From contig JAHBUY010000008.1 in the NCBI GenBank assembly GCA_019637795.1, forward strand, positions 124,001 to 188,000: a stretch of DNA of 64,000 bases, in the 5' to 3' direction. The notes beneath the pieces were generated by a model. That model was not told the DNA's origin and did no database searches. It saw nothing but the letters and a program-made list of their open reading frames with translations. This DNA comes from a bacterium. Its GTDB lineage: Bacteria; Desulfobacterota; Binatia; HRBIN30; CADEER01. Made by a program: the position numbers and the translations under genes. How positions within the stretch are numbered: position 1 is the first letter of the stretch; every line of letters starts with the position of its first letter. Shown piece by piece: positions 50,879 through 60,002 of this stretch.

Positions 50879-52009
50879 ATGCTCGACGTCGCGGTGCTCG
50901 GCGGGGGTCTGATCGGCTGCGCGACGGCGCGCCTCCTGGCGCGCCGCGGACTGCGGGTGGCGCTCTTCGAGCGCGGGCGGATCGGCGGCGAGGCGTCCGG
51001 CGCCGCCGCCGGCATGCTCGGCGCGCAGGCGGAGAGCGCCGACGCGCTGACGCTGCGCCTCGGTCTGCAGAGCGGAGCGCGATATCCCGCTCTCCTCGGC
51101 GCGCTCGCCGACGAGACGGGCATGCGGGTCGAATACTGGCGCGCGGGCACCCTGGGCATCGCCATGACGCCGGCCGATGCGGCAGCGCTCGACCGCCGGC
51201 TGGCGATGCTGGCCGCGGCCGGCGCGCCGGCCGAAGCGGTGCCGCGCCAGCGCCTCCGCTCGCTCGAACCGGCGCTGAGCCACGGCGCGCGCGGCGGCGC
51301 CCTGTTTCCGCTCGACGGGCGTCTCGACCCCGCCGCGCTCACCGCGGCCCTGGCGCGCGCCGCCGAGGCGGCCGGGTGCGCGCTGTACGAGGGCGAGGAA
51401 GTGCGCTCGGTGGTGGTCGAGCGCGGCGCCGTGGCCGGCATCGTCACGGCGGCGCGGCGCCTCGCCTGCAGCGCCGTGGTCAACGCGATGGGCGCCTGGG
51501 CCGGGCGGGTGCGCGGCATGACGCCGCTGCCGGTGCAGCCCATGCGCGGCCAGATCGCCGTGGTCCAGGCGCCGCGACCGCCGCTGCGTCACGCGTTGCG
51601 CACGCCGCGCGGCTACGTGGTGGCGCGGCGCGATGGCCGGGTGCTGCTCGGCAGCACCCGCGAGCCGGCCGGCTATCGCAAGCAGGTCACCGCCGGCGGC
51701 CTGGGTCGGGTGCTCGCCGCCGGGCTCGAGCTGGCGCCCGGACTCGGCGCGCTGCCGCTGGTGGGGAGTTGGTCGGGTCTCCGCCCGGCGACGGCGGATG
51801 GCCGGCCGGTGGTCAGTCGCGACCCCCTGGTTCGCCACTATGTCGTCGCCGCCGGCCACGACGCCGACGGCGTCCTCTACGCGCCGCTCACCGCCGAGCT
51901 GGCCGTCGGCCTGCTGCACGGCGAATCCTCCGAATGGGAGGCGGCGCTGTCGCTGACGCGATTCGCGTCCGCGACCGAGCGCGTTGACCCCGCGACGGAC
52001 CGCCGTTAG
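50879..52009 (+). CDS. thiO: glycine oxidase-like FAD enzyme (ThiO family)
   Basis: A 376-residue D-amino-acid/glycine oxidase-type flavoprotein. FAD motif VAVLGGGLIGCATARLL at the N-terminus, RIGGEASGAAAGMLG, and the C-terminal GSWSGLRPATADGRPVV with GHDADGVLYAP. ThiO oxidises glycine to iminoglycine for thiazole synthesis, but no other thi gene is adjacent, so a broader DAO role is possible. The ATG gives the expected family N-terminus. Confidence 0.82.
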   Translation: MLDVAVLGGGLIGCATARLLARRGLRVALFERGRIGGEASGAAAGMLGAQAESADALTLRLGLQSGARYPALLGALADETGMRVEYWRAGTLGIAMTPADAAALDRRLAMLAAAGAPAEAVPRQRLRSLEPALSHGARGGALFPLDGRLDPAALTAALARAAEAAGCALYEGEEVRSVVVERGAVAGIVTAARRLACSAVVNAMGAWAGRVRGMTPLPVQPMRGQIAVVQAPRPPLRHALRTPRGYVVARRDGRVLLGSTREPAGYRKQVTAGGLGRVLAAGLELAPGLGALPLVGSWSGLRPATADGRPVVSRDPLVRHYVVAAGHDADGVLYAPLTAELAVGLLHGESSEWEAALSLTRFASATERVDPATDRR

Positions 52010-52032
52010 AGTCCGCGGGCTCTACGTCGCGC

Positions 52033-52749
52033 ATGGCCCTGCTCGAATCCGTCTCCGTCACCCTCGACATCTATCGCCGGGCCGTCTCCCGTGGCGCCGC
52101 GCTCGCGGTGCGCAACTGGGCGGTGCTGCTGTCGGTGTTCGCCTATGCGGGGATCCTGTACCTCGGCGGCTACCTGGCGATGTTCGTCGGCATCATCGGC
52201 GGGTTCATGATGTCGCTGCTGTTCGCCGCCTGCGCCAGCTCGTTCCTCTACCTGGTCGAGATGATCGTGCGCACCAACAAGGTCACCTGGGAGGACTTCA
52301 CGCGCAGCTTCGGCGTCTATCTCTGGGACGTGGTCGGCGTCAGCTTCGTGCTCTGGCTGTTCTGGTTCGTGGCGACCCCGTTCCTGCACCAACTGCCACA
52401 GGGACACGTGGCGGTCCTGGCGATCAATCTGGTGCTGATCGTGCTCTTCAACGCCGTGCCGGAGCTGATCTACCTCGGCCATTCCGGCGTCGTCGACCTG
52501 CTGTCGCGCAGCTACCAGTTCATCGCCGCCAACTGGATCGAGTGGTTCCCGCCCAACCTGCTGTTCCTCGCCGGCCTCGAAGCGCTGTGGCGACTGCCGA
52601 TCGGCGATGGCCTGCTGCCGCTCATCGGGCGGGTGGCGCTCGTGTCGCTGTTCCTCTACTTCGCCATGGTGGTGCGCGGCTTTCTCTTCATCGAGCTCGA
52701 CGGCAGCAGCCGCCGCGCGCGTCTGTTCCGCCACAAGATGGGCCGCTGA
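52033..52749 (+). CDS. polytopic membrane protein of unknown function
   Basis: A 238-residue protein with about five or six hydrophobic segments, such as WAVLLSVFAYAGILYLGGYL, SFVLWLFWFVATPFL and AVLAINLVLIVLF, and a short basic tail. No family is recognised. Starts 23 bp after thiO on the same strand, so they could be co-transcribed. Confidence 0.7.
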   Translation: MALLESVSVTLDIYRRAVSRGAALAVRNWAVLLSVFAYAGILYLGGYLAMFVGIIGGFMMSLLFAACASSFLYLVEMIVRTNKVTWEDFTRSFGVYLWDVVGVSFVLWLFWFVATPFLHQLPQGHVAVLAINLVLIVLFNAVPELIYLGHSGVVDLLSRSYQFIAANWIEWFPPNLLFLAGLEALWRLPIGDGLLPLIGRVALVSLFLYFAMVVRGFLFIELDGSSRRARLFRHKMGR

Positions 52750-52809
52750 CGAGCGCCGTCGGCCCGCGGCCGAGGCGATCGACTGATCGCCGACCGCGAC
52801 CGGCCGCGG

Positions 52810-54216
52810 TCAGTGGCGCGGCTCGGCCGGGCGGCGCATCTGGCGTGGCAGGCGGACGGTGAAGGTGGTGCCGCCGCCGAGCGCCGATTCCACCTGGATG
52901 GTGCCGCGCAGCAGCTCGACGAATTGCTTGACGATGTAGAGGCCGAGGCCGACGCCCTGGGCATGCGTCGCCACGGCGCCGACGGTGCGACGGAAGGGGT
53001 CGAAGACGAAGGGAACGTCGGCGGCGGGAATGCCGATGCCCTGGTCGCGGACGCGTAGGATGACCACGTCACTGCCGCGCTCGCTCGCCGCTTCGACGGT
53101 GACCGGCTTGCCGGCGCCGTACTTCACCGCGTTCTCCACCAGATTGCGCAGGATGGTCAGCAGCTTTTCGCGATCCGTGTAGAGCTGCGGCAGGTCGGCG
53201 TCGTTCGGCCAGACGATGCGGCCGCCGCCGTCGGCGTCGGGAAAATCGTGACGCAGCTCGCCGAACACGCCGGCGAGCGGGACCTCGCTGCACACCACGG
53301 CCTCGCGCCCCGACTGCAGACGGTTCACCAGGCGGCTGACGTCGAGCAGGCGGGTCAGATAGCGGTGCAGGTTCTCGCCCGCCGCCTGGACCTTGCCGAG
53401 CACCTGGCGCTGCTCGATGGGCACCGGGCCGAACTCGTCCTCGAGCAGCAGATCGACGTAGCCGAGGATCACGGTGAGCGGCGTGCGCAGCTCGTGCGAG
53501 ATCGTCCCCAGGAACTCCGACTTGATCCGGTCGGCTTCCTGGGCGCGGTGGCGCTCCTGGCGGGTACGGTCGACGAGATAGCCGTAGAACGCCGCCGCGG
53601 TGAACAGGAAGGGAATGCGGATGAGCGACGGCGAGGACCACCAGGACCAGCCGCCGATGGTCGCCGACATGACGTACAGGTAGGCGCCGCAGACGGCGAC
53701 CGCGGCCAGGGCGATCAGCCAGAGCGTCTCCCCGATCGCCGCGAGCAACAGGATGAAGAAGTAGAGGAAGAAGAACTCGGCGGTGAACTTGCCGCTGAGC
53801 AGCAACGCGGCGGTGATCCAGGCGGTGTCGCAGATGATCACCGTCGGGCCGAAGTACGGCGAGCCGAGGAGGCGCGGCGGCAGCAACGAGATGGCGACGT
53901 TCGAGGCGAGCGCGGCGACGATCAGGAGCAGCGCCGGCAGCGGCGGCAGCTTCAGGCTCTCCTCGACCAGCAGCAGGTACGCGGTGGCGACGATCAGCGT
54001 GTAGCGGAGCAGCCGAAAGGCGCGATCGGGAGGCAGGCCGTCGGTGGTCGGATCGTGGCGCACCAGACCGGCGCCGGGCGACGGCGCGTCGGTCGCGGCC
54101 GCGACATCGGCGATGGCCTGCCTTCCGGTGGTGTCGACACTGCTCACGTGGCGCTCGAGTCGGCAGAGTGCGGGCCGGCCTGCCGCACCGGTACCCACCC
54201 CGCGCCTGGGGGGCAT
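52810..54216 (-). CDS. membrane sensor histidine kinase
   Basis: A kinase of up to 468 residues. The N-terminal half has about six hydrophobic segments (around YTLIVATAYLLLVEES, LPALLLIVAALASNVAI, FFFLYFFILLLAAIG). The HisKA acceptor is in GTISHELRTPLTVILGY, then the ATPase domain: LRNLVENAVKYG, RDQGIGIPAADV and GVGLGLYIVKQF. An alternative GTG start at 54147 removes 23 poorly conserved residues and is equally plausible. There is no adjacent response regulator. Confidence 0.88.
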   Translation of the reverse strand: MPPRRGVGTGAAGRPALCRLERHVSSVDTTGRQAIADVAAATDAPSPGAGLVRHDPTTDGLPPDRAFRLLRYTLIVATAYLLLVEESLKLPPLPALLLIVAALASNVAISLLPPRLLGSPYFGPTVIICDTAWITAALLLSGKFTAEFFFLYFFILLLAAIGETLWLIALAAVAVCGAYLYVMSATIGGWSWWSSPSLIRIPFLFTAAAFYGYLVDRTRQERHRAQEADRIKSEFLGTISHELRTPLTVILGYVDLLLEDEFGPVPIEQRQVLGKVQAAGENLHRYLTRLLDVSRLVNRLQSGREAVVCSEVPLAGVFGELRHDFPDADGGGRIVWPNDADLPQLYTDREKLLTILRNLVENAVKYGAGKPVTVEAASERGSDVVILRVRDQGIGIPAADVPFVFDPFRRTVGAVATHAQGVGLGLYIVKQFVELLRGTIQVESALGGGTTFTVRLPRQMRRPAEPRH

Positions 54217-54292
54217 ATCGCGCCCGCGGCGGCTTTTGAAGCCGTCGCGGGCGAGTCTCGGAGAATGGCCGCGCCGGCGCGATGTCGCGCCG

Positions 54293-56677
54293 TCAGGATT
54301 CGGCGGTCGGCTTGCGGCGCGGCGCGCGGCGCGCCTTGGGCGTCGCGGCCTTCGCGGCGGTCGGCTTGGCTGCTACCCGCTTGGGCGCGGGCGTGCGCTT
54401 GGCGCGTTTGGCCGCCGCCGGCGCGACGTCACCGGAAGCCGCGGGCGTCGCCGTCGTCGCGGCGCCGCGCTTGGCCGTCCGCTGCGGACGCGGGCGCGAT
54501 GTCGCGGCCCGCTTGCGCGGCGCGGCCGGTTCCGTTCCTTCCGCGGCGGGCGCGGCTCTGTCCGGGGGCGGCGGCGTGCTGGTCGCCGGCGCGGTCGTCC
54601 CTGGCGCGGGTTCGACCGCCGCGGACGGCGCGGCGATCGTTGCCGCCGCGGCGGGCTCGCGGGTCGCCTCGCCCAGCGCGGGCGTCGGCGTCGGGCCGGC
54701 GGTGGCGCGTTGGGCGCCGCCGCGCCGTCCACGGCCGCCGCGTCGTCCACGACCGCGACGGGCCGGCGCGTCACCGGGCTCGCGCGACGGTGTCGGCGCG
54801 GACCCCGTCACCCGCGCGGCCACGTCCAGCGCCGCCGCTTCCGGTGCGGCGACGTCCTCGGCGTCCTCCCGGTCCTCGCCCTCCGCCTCGAGGTCCTCCG
54901 TCTCGAGCCCGTCGTGGCCGCTCGCGGCGGCCGCGCCATTGCTGCCGAGGGCGGGCGTCGTGTCTTCCAGAAAGGGCGCCGGCTCGACGCCGCCGAGGGT
55001 GGCGAGCGCGATGCCGATCGCCGCCGCGGCGCGCAGACCTCCGCCGCGCTTGCGGCCGCGCCGTCGGCGCCGCTTCTTCTCGCCGGCGGCCGCCGCGCTG
55101 CCGTTGCCGTTGCTGGCGGCGAGCGGCGCGTCGGCGGCGGCGACGGTTCCCGGCGCGACGGCCGGCGTCGGCGCCGGCGCCACCACCCGCTCGCGGGCCT
55201 CGACCTCAACCTGGTGCGGCATCAGGCTGTCGCGCAGCTCGACGTGGATGCGGGTCGCGTAGCGCTGCTCGAGGCGCGCCAGCTCGTCGCGCTTCTGGTT
55301 CAGGAGGTAGAGGGCGACGTTCGGGGGGAGCGCGGCGCGCAGGGAGGCGACGTCGCCGAGGGAGATCCGGTTGTGGATCTTGCGCAGGGCGACGAGCGCG
55401 GCCGACTCGGTGGTGCGCACCGCGCCGTGCCCCTCGCACATGGGGCACGACGTGTAGGTGGTCGCCATCGCCGCCGGGCGCAGCCGTTGGCGGGAGATTT
55501 CGAGCAGGCCGAGGCGCGAGATCCGGCCGGTTTCGTAGCGCGCCTTGTCCGGCTTCATCGCCGTCCGCAGCGCCTGCTCGACCTCCTGGATGTGGCGATG
55601 GTCGCGCATGTCGATGAAGTCGACGACGATGATCCCGCCGATGTCGCGCAGGCGGAGCTGGCGGGCCACCTCGGCCGCCGCCTCGAGGTTGGTGCGGAAG
55701 GCGGTCTCCTCGGGATTCGGCCCGCGCACCGAGCCGCCGGAGTTGACGTCGATCGCCGTCAACGCCTCGGTGCCGTCGATGACGATGCTGCCGCCGGAGC
55801 GCAGCGGGACGCGGCGCTTGAAGATGCTCTCGATCTGGCTCTCGACGTCGAAGGCGGAGAAGATCGGCTGCTCGCCGCTGTAGCAGTGCAGTACGTGCTC
55901 GCGGCCGGGCATGACGTTGCGCACGAACTCGCGCGCCCGCAGGTAGACGTCTTCGTTGTCGATGTGGATCTCGTCGATGTCGGGGGTGAAGAGATCGCGG
56001 ATGGTGCGCAGAACGATGTCCTGCTCGCGGTACACCAGCGCCGGCGCGCGCTTGTGGCGGGACGCTTCCTGCACGCTCTCCCACAGACGGAGGAGGTAGG
56101 TCAGGTCGTTGGCCAACTCGCCGGTCTCCTCGTCGAGGCCGGCGGCGGTGCGGACGATCAGCCCGTATCCCTCGGGCGGGTTGAGGTCGCTGACGAGCTG
56201 GCGCAAGCGCTGACGCTCGTCGCCCTCGATGCGGCGCGAGATGCCGGTCTCGTCGGACCCGGGGCACAGGACGAGGTAGCGGCCCGGCAGGGAGTAGAAG
56301 GTGGTCAGGGTCGGCGGCTTGTTCGCGAACTGTTCCTTCGCGATCTGCACCAGCACCTCGGCGCCGGGCTTGAGCAGGTCGCGGATGCGGCGGCGCTGCC
56401 TCTTGCCCTGATCGTCGGTCGGCTGCGCCGGCAGGTTGGGCAGGTTGCGGAAGCAGATCTCGTCGAGCGGCAGGAAGGCGTCGCGCTCGGCGCCGATGTC
56501 GACGAAGGCCGCCTCCAACGCGGGATGGATGCGGTGGACGACGCCCTTGTAGATGTTGCCCTTGAGGTGCTCGCGGCTGAGGGACTCGATCTCAAACGAT
56601 TCGAGAACCCCGTTGGCGATGATCCCCACCCGGCTCTCTTCCGAGTGGGTGACGTTGATGAGCATCAATTTCGGCAT
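54293..56677 (-). CDS. ribonuclease E/G with long disordered C-terminal tail
   Basis: A 794-residue endoribonuclease. The catalytic half has an S1-like region GNIYKGVVHRIHPALEAAFV, the metal-binding aspartates in TEALTAIDVNSGG and IIVVDFIDMRDHRH, and the zinc-link CPMCEGHG. Residues about 480-794 form a low-complexity tail alternating Ala/Pro/Thr stretches with Arg/Lys-rich blocks (KKRRRRRGRKRGGG, RRGRGRRGGRGRRGG), likely disordered and RNA- or membrane-binding, as in RNase E scaffolds. The ATG follows GGAGGAG. Confidence 0.9.
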   Translation of the reverse strand: MPKLMLINVTHSEESRVGIIANGVLESFEIESLSREHLKGNIYKGVVHRIHPALEAAFVDIGAERDAFLPLDEICFRNLPNLPAQPTDDQGKRQRRRIRDLLKPGAEVLVQIAKEQFANKPPTLTTFYSLPGRYLVLCPGSDETGISRRIEGDERQRLRQLVSDLNPPEGYGLIVRTAAGLDEETGELANDLTYLLRLWESVQEASRHKRAPALVYREQDIVLRTIRDLFTPDIDEIHIDNEDVYLRAREFVRNVMPGREHVLHCYSGEQPIFSAFDVESQIESIFKRRVPLRSGGSIVIDGTEALTAIDVNSGGSVRGPNPEETAFRTNLEAAAEVARQLRLRDIGGIIVVDFIDMRDHRHIQEVEQALRTAMKPDKARYETGRISRLGLLEISRQRLRPAAMATTYTSCPMCEGHGAVRTTESAALVALRKIHNRISLGDVASLRAALPPNVALYLLNQKRDELARLEQRYATRIHVELRDSLMPHQVEVEARERVVAPAPTPAVAPGTVAAADAPLAASNGNGSAAAAGEKKRRRRRGRKRGGGLRAAAAIGIALATLGGVEPAPFLEDTTPALGSNGAAAASGHDGLETEDLEAEGEDREDAEDVAAPEAAALDVAARVTGSAPTPSREPGDAPARRGRGRRGGRGRRGGAQRATAGPTPTPALGEATREPAAAATIAAPSAAVEPAPGTTAPATSTPPPPDRAAPAAEGTEPAAPRKRAATSRPRPQRTAKRGAATTATPAASGDVAPAAAKRAKRTPAPKRVAAKPTAAKAATPKARRAPRRKPTAES

Positions 56678-56776
56678 GCAAACTCCTCCCACCGCCGCGC
56701 TCGACGGATGCGCGCCTCCTGCTGGCCGGAGATACGCGGGCGACGGGCGTTGCACACCAGGTGCAGCGGTCGCGCG

Positions 56777-57331
56777 TCACGCCATCTCCAGCCGCAGCAG
56801 CGGCACCGACGCATCGAGCGGCGGTAGGGTCCGCTTCTCGAGCGGACGGAAATAGTGGGCGAGCTCGGATACGGTCGCGCGCAGGTCGAGGCCGAGCAGG
56901 CTCGGTGAGTCGGCCGCCGATTCGGCCAGCTTCTCGGTCCCTTCGCGCGAGAGGGACGCTGCACCTTGCAGCGATCCCAGATGGATCTTGAGCAGTGCCG
57001 CGGCGACCTGGATCAGGCCCTGCAGCGTGCGGGCGGGGTGGCCGTCGCGGGGCGCCGCGGCCCACAGTCCCTCCCAGGATTCGTGCGCCTCCCAGAAGTA
57101 GAAGGCGTTGAAGCGGTCGACGCCGGCAAGCCAGTCGTCGAGGGTGCGCCACGCCGCGGGATCCCACGCGAGGTGACGCAGGGGCGCGGCCGGAGCATGG
57201 GAATGGCCGGCGGGGTGACGAGTTGGATGCGGGTGCAGACCGGGCACGAAGCGATACGGGGGCAGGGGCCGATGCGGACAGTAGCGGATGACCGAGCGGT
57301 CGGGAGCGACGATCTCGGTGGGGGAACTCAC
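56777..57331 (-). CDS. DUF309 domain protein
   Basis: A 184-residue protein whose central signature FNAFYFWEAHESWEGLW and LQGLIQVAAALLKIHLG identifies DUF309, a small helical family of unknown function. The start is assigned to GTG at 57331; the frame is open to an ATG at 57397, which would add 22 poorly conserved residues. The N-terminal region contains YCPHRPLPPYRFVPG and a His/Pro-rich stretch. It lies between RNase E/G and the heme operon. Confidence 0.75.
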   Translation of the reverse strand: MSSPTEIVAPDRSVIRYCPHRPLPPYRFVPGLHPHPTRHPAGHSHAPAAPLRHLAWDPAAWRTLDDWLAGVDRFNAFYFWEAHESWEGLWAAAPRDGHPARTLQGLIQVAAALLKIHLGSLQGAASLSREGTEKLAESAADSPSLLGLDLRATVSELAHYFRPLEKRTLPPLDASVPLLRLEMA

Positions 57332-57448
57332 GCCAGGTAGTCGGGCCAGCCCTGCCTTTCTCCTGTCACCTGTACTGCATCGGCGTCCAGCGGACAATCC
57401 CCGAGCGTCGGCCGCCAGAGCCGGCCGTGGTTCGAACCCTGGAACGGC

Positions 57449-58867
57449 TCAGTTGCCGTGCTGACTGCGGGAGGCGGAAAGGAGCGCCTCCGCGGCGCTC
57501 TCGCCGCTGCGGATGCAGTCGGGGATGCCGACGCCCTCGTAGGCGTTGCCGGCGAGGTGAACGCCCAGAGCGCTGGCGCGGGCGCGGATCTTCGAAACCC
57601 GTTCCAGGTGCCCGACCTCGTACTGTGGCATGGCGCGCCGCCAGCGGGCGATGCGGGTCAGTTGAGGGGCGGCGCGAACCCCGAGCAGCTCCTGCAGCTC
57701 GCGGCGCACGGCGGCGGCCAGCGCCTCGTCGTCGAGCTCGACCAGGTCGGGTTGCAGGGCGCCGCCGACGAAGGCGCGCACCAGGGTCCACTCGGCCGGG
57801 GCCCGACCGGGATACTTGAGGTTGGAGAAGGTGCCGGCCAGCAGGGCGCGATGTTCGACGTGCGGGACGACGAAGCCGAAGCCATCGAGGGGATGGGGGA
57901 TCTCCTCGCGGCGGAACGCGAAGGTCACGGTGGCTGACGAGGCGTACGGGATCGCGTCGAGGTCATCGGCGAGCGCCGGGTCGAGCGGGCGCAGCAGCGC
58001 CGCCGCGGCGTGCGCCGGGGTCGCGATCACCACGCCGTCGCACGCACAGGCGCCGTCGAGTCGCCATCCCGCCGCGCCGTCCCGCTCCAGGCGGGCGATC
58101 GGCCGCGCGAGCTGGACCGTCGAATCGGGGAGGCGCCGCTGCAACTCGTCCACCAGGCACTGCAGGCCGCCGTCGAAGCTGAGGAAGAGGCTCCAGCGCG
58201 CGCCGCTGCCGGCGGCGCGTTGGGCGGCGGCGCGCTGCTGGCGCCACATCGCCAGGATGATGCTGCGCGACGATCGCTCCATGTCGAGAAAGCGCGGCAT
58301 GGTCGCCGCCAGGCCCAGGCGCGCTGGGTCGGCGGTGTAGATGCCGCCGACCAGCGGCTGCGCCACGCGCGCCAGGGCCTCACGCCCGAGGCGGCGGGTG
58401 ACGAAGCTGGCGAGGCTCTCGTCGCCGCCAGCGCCGCGCGGCAGCACCAGGTCCATCGCCATGCGCAGCTTGCCGGTCCACGAGAAGAGCGGGGTCGTGA
58501 GCAGCGGCCAGAAGCGGGTCGGCGCCATGAGCAGAAAGCCGTCGGGGAGGGCTCGCAGCCGCCCGTCGCGCACCACGTAGGTGCGCCGGAACTCCTCACG
58601 CGTGCCGACCAGCCGATCGGTGATTCCGAGCCGTTCACAGAGGCGGAGCGCCGCCGGCTTCTCCGACAGGAAGGAGTCCGGACCGGCCTCGATGACGAAG
58701 CCGTCGCGGCGCTCGCTGCGGATCACGCCGCCGAGCCGCGCGCTCGCCTCGAAGAGGCGGACCTCGACGGCCTCGCCGCGTTCGCGGCCCAGCTCGACCA
58801 GGCGGTGCGCCGCTGCCAGGCCACTGATGCCGCCGCCGATCACGGCGACGCGGCGCGGCGTCGTCAT
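57449..58867 (-). CDS. protoporphyrinogen oxidase (HemG/HemY type)
   Basis: A 472-residue FAD enzyme oxidising (copro)protoporphyrinogen. The N-terminal FAD motif is VAVIGGGISGLAAAHRL, with ERRDGFVIEAGPDSFLSEKP typical of PPOX. The C-terminal NAYEGVGIPDCIRSGESAA is the second FAD-binding signature. It is third in the minus-strand order hemD-hemE-this gene. No ferrochelatase (hemH) follows, although hemE-hemH-hemG is a common order. Confidence 0.9.
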   Translation of the reverse strand: MTTPRRVAVIGGGISGLAAAHRLVELGRERGEAVEVRLFEASARLGGVIRSERRDGFVIEAGPDSFLSEKPAALRLCERLGITDRLVGTREEFRRTYVVRDGRLRALPDGFLLMAPTRFWPLLTTPLFSWTGKLRMAMDLVLPRGAGGDESLASFVTRRLGREALARVAQPLVGGIYTADPARLGLAATMPRFLDMERSSRSIILAMWRQQRAAAQRAAGSGARWSLFLSFDGGLQCLVDELQRRLPDSTVQLARPIARLERDGAAGWRLDGACACDGVVIATPAHAAAALLRPLDPALADDLDAIPYASSATVTFAFRREEIPHPLDGFGFVVPHVEHRALLAGTFSNLKYPGRAPAEWTLVRAFVGGALQPDLVELDDEALAAAVRRELQELLGVRAAPQLTRIARWRRAMPQYEVGHLERVSKIRARASALGVHLAGNAYEGVGIPDCIRSGESAAEALLSASRSQHGN

Positions 58868-58928
58868 GCCGCGGCCGGCGCCGTCGTCGCGGCGGCCAGG
58901 GGGCGGACGAACCGCGGAGGCGCGGCGT

Positions 58929-59966
58929 TCATCCGCATGCCGCGGCGCTGAGCTCGTGCACCATCTCGACCAGCGCCCGCACGTGGTCGACCGGGGTCTG
59001 CGGCAGGATGCCGTGTCCGAGGTTGAAGATGTGGCCGGGCCGGCCGCCGGCGCGGGCGAGGATCGCCTGCGTCTGGCGGCGGATCTCGGGGATCGGGGCG
59101 AAGAGGGTGATGGGGTCGAGGTTGCCCTGCACGGCGCGGTCATGGCCGATGCGCTCCCAGGCGGTGTCGAGGTCGGTGCGCCAGTCGACGCCGATGACGT
59201 CGCCGCCGGCCTCGCGCTGCAGGGCCAGCAGGCCGCCGGTGTCGGTGCCGAAGTGGATCACCGGCGCCAGGGCGTTCAGTCCGTCGAGCGCGGCGCGGGC
59301 GTGCGGCAGGACGAAGGTCCGGTAGTCGTCGGGGCTGAGGCAGCCCACCCAGCTATCGAAGAGCTGGACCGCCTCGGCGCCGGCGGCGATCTGGGCGCGC
59401 AGGTAGCGGTTCACCAGACGCGCCAGCAGCCCCAGCAGGTCGTGCCAGGCGCCGCCGTGCTCGTACATGAAGCGCTTGGTGCGCAGGTACTGGCGCGATC
59501 CGCCGCTCTCGATGAGGTACGAGGCGAGGGTGAACGGGGCGCCGGCGAAGCCGATCAGCGGCACCCGCCCGGCGAGCCCGGCGCGCGCCGCGCGCACCGC
59601 CTCGTAGACGTAGGCGAGCGCCTCCGCGGTGTCGTAGTCGCGCAGCCGCCGCACGTCGTCGGGATCGCGCACCGGTCGGGTCAGGGTCGGGCCGTCGCCG
59701 CTCACGAACTGCAGGCCGACCTCCAGCGGCTCGAGAACCAGCAGGATGTCGGCGAAGATGATCGCCGCGTCGACGCCCAGCCGCTCGACGGCGGTGACCG
59801 TCACCTCCGCCGCCGCCTGCGGGTGATGGCAGAGCTCGAGGAAGCCGAAGCGCTCGCGCACCGCGCGGTACTCCGCCATGTAGCGGCCCGCCTGGCGCAT
59901 CAGCCAGACCGGCGTGTACGGGGTCGGCTGGCGGCGGCAGGCGAGCAGGAAGGGATGCGCGGTCAC
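58929..59966 (-). CDS. hemE: uroporphyrinogen decarboxylase
   Basis: A 345-residue enzyme decarboxylating uroporphyrinogen III to coproporphyrinogen III. Signature VWLMRQAGRYMAEYRAVRE, then AIIFADILL and GFAGAPFTLASYLIE. The GTG start at 59966 gives the usual family N-terminus (ACRR before TPVWLMRQAG); a TTG directly after the hemD stop is an alternative. The gap to hemD is 36 bp. Confidence 0.94.
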   Translation of the reverse strand: MTAHPFLLACRRQPTPYTPVWLMRQAGRYMAEYRAVRERFGFLELCHHPQAAAEVTVTAVERLGVDAAIIFADILLVLEPLEVGLQFVSGDGPTLTRPVRDPDDVRRLRDYDTAEALAYVYEAVRAARAGLAGRVPLIGFAGAPFTLASYLIESGGSRQYLRTKRFMYEHGGAWHDLLGLLARLVNRYLRAQIAAGAEAVQLFDSWVGCLSPDDYRTFVLPHARAALDGLNALAPVIHFGTDTGGLLALQREAGGDVIGVDWRTDLDTAWERIGHDRAVQGNLDPITLFAPIPEIRRQTQAILARAGGRPGHIFNLGHGILPQTPVDHVRALVEMVHELSAAACG

Positions 59967-60002
59967 CGCTGGTTCCGTATGCAAAGGCCGCAGAGGGGTC
60001 AA

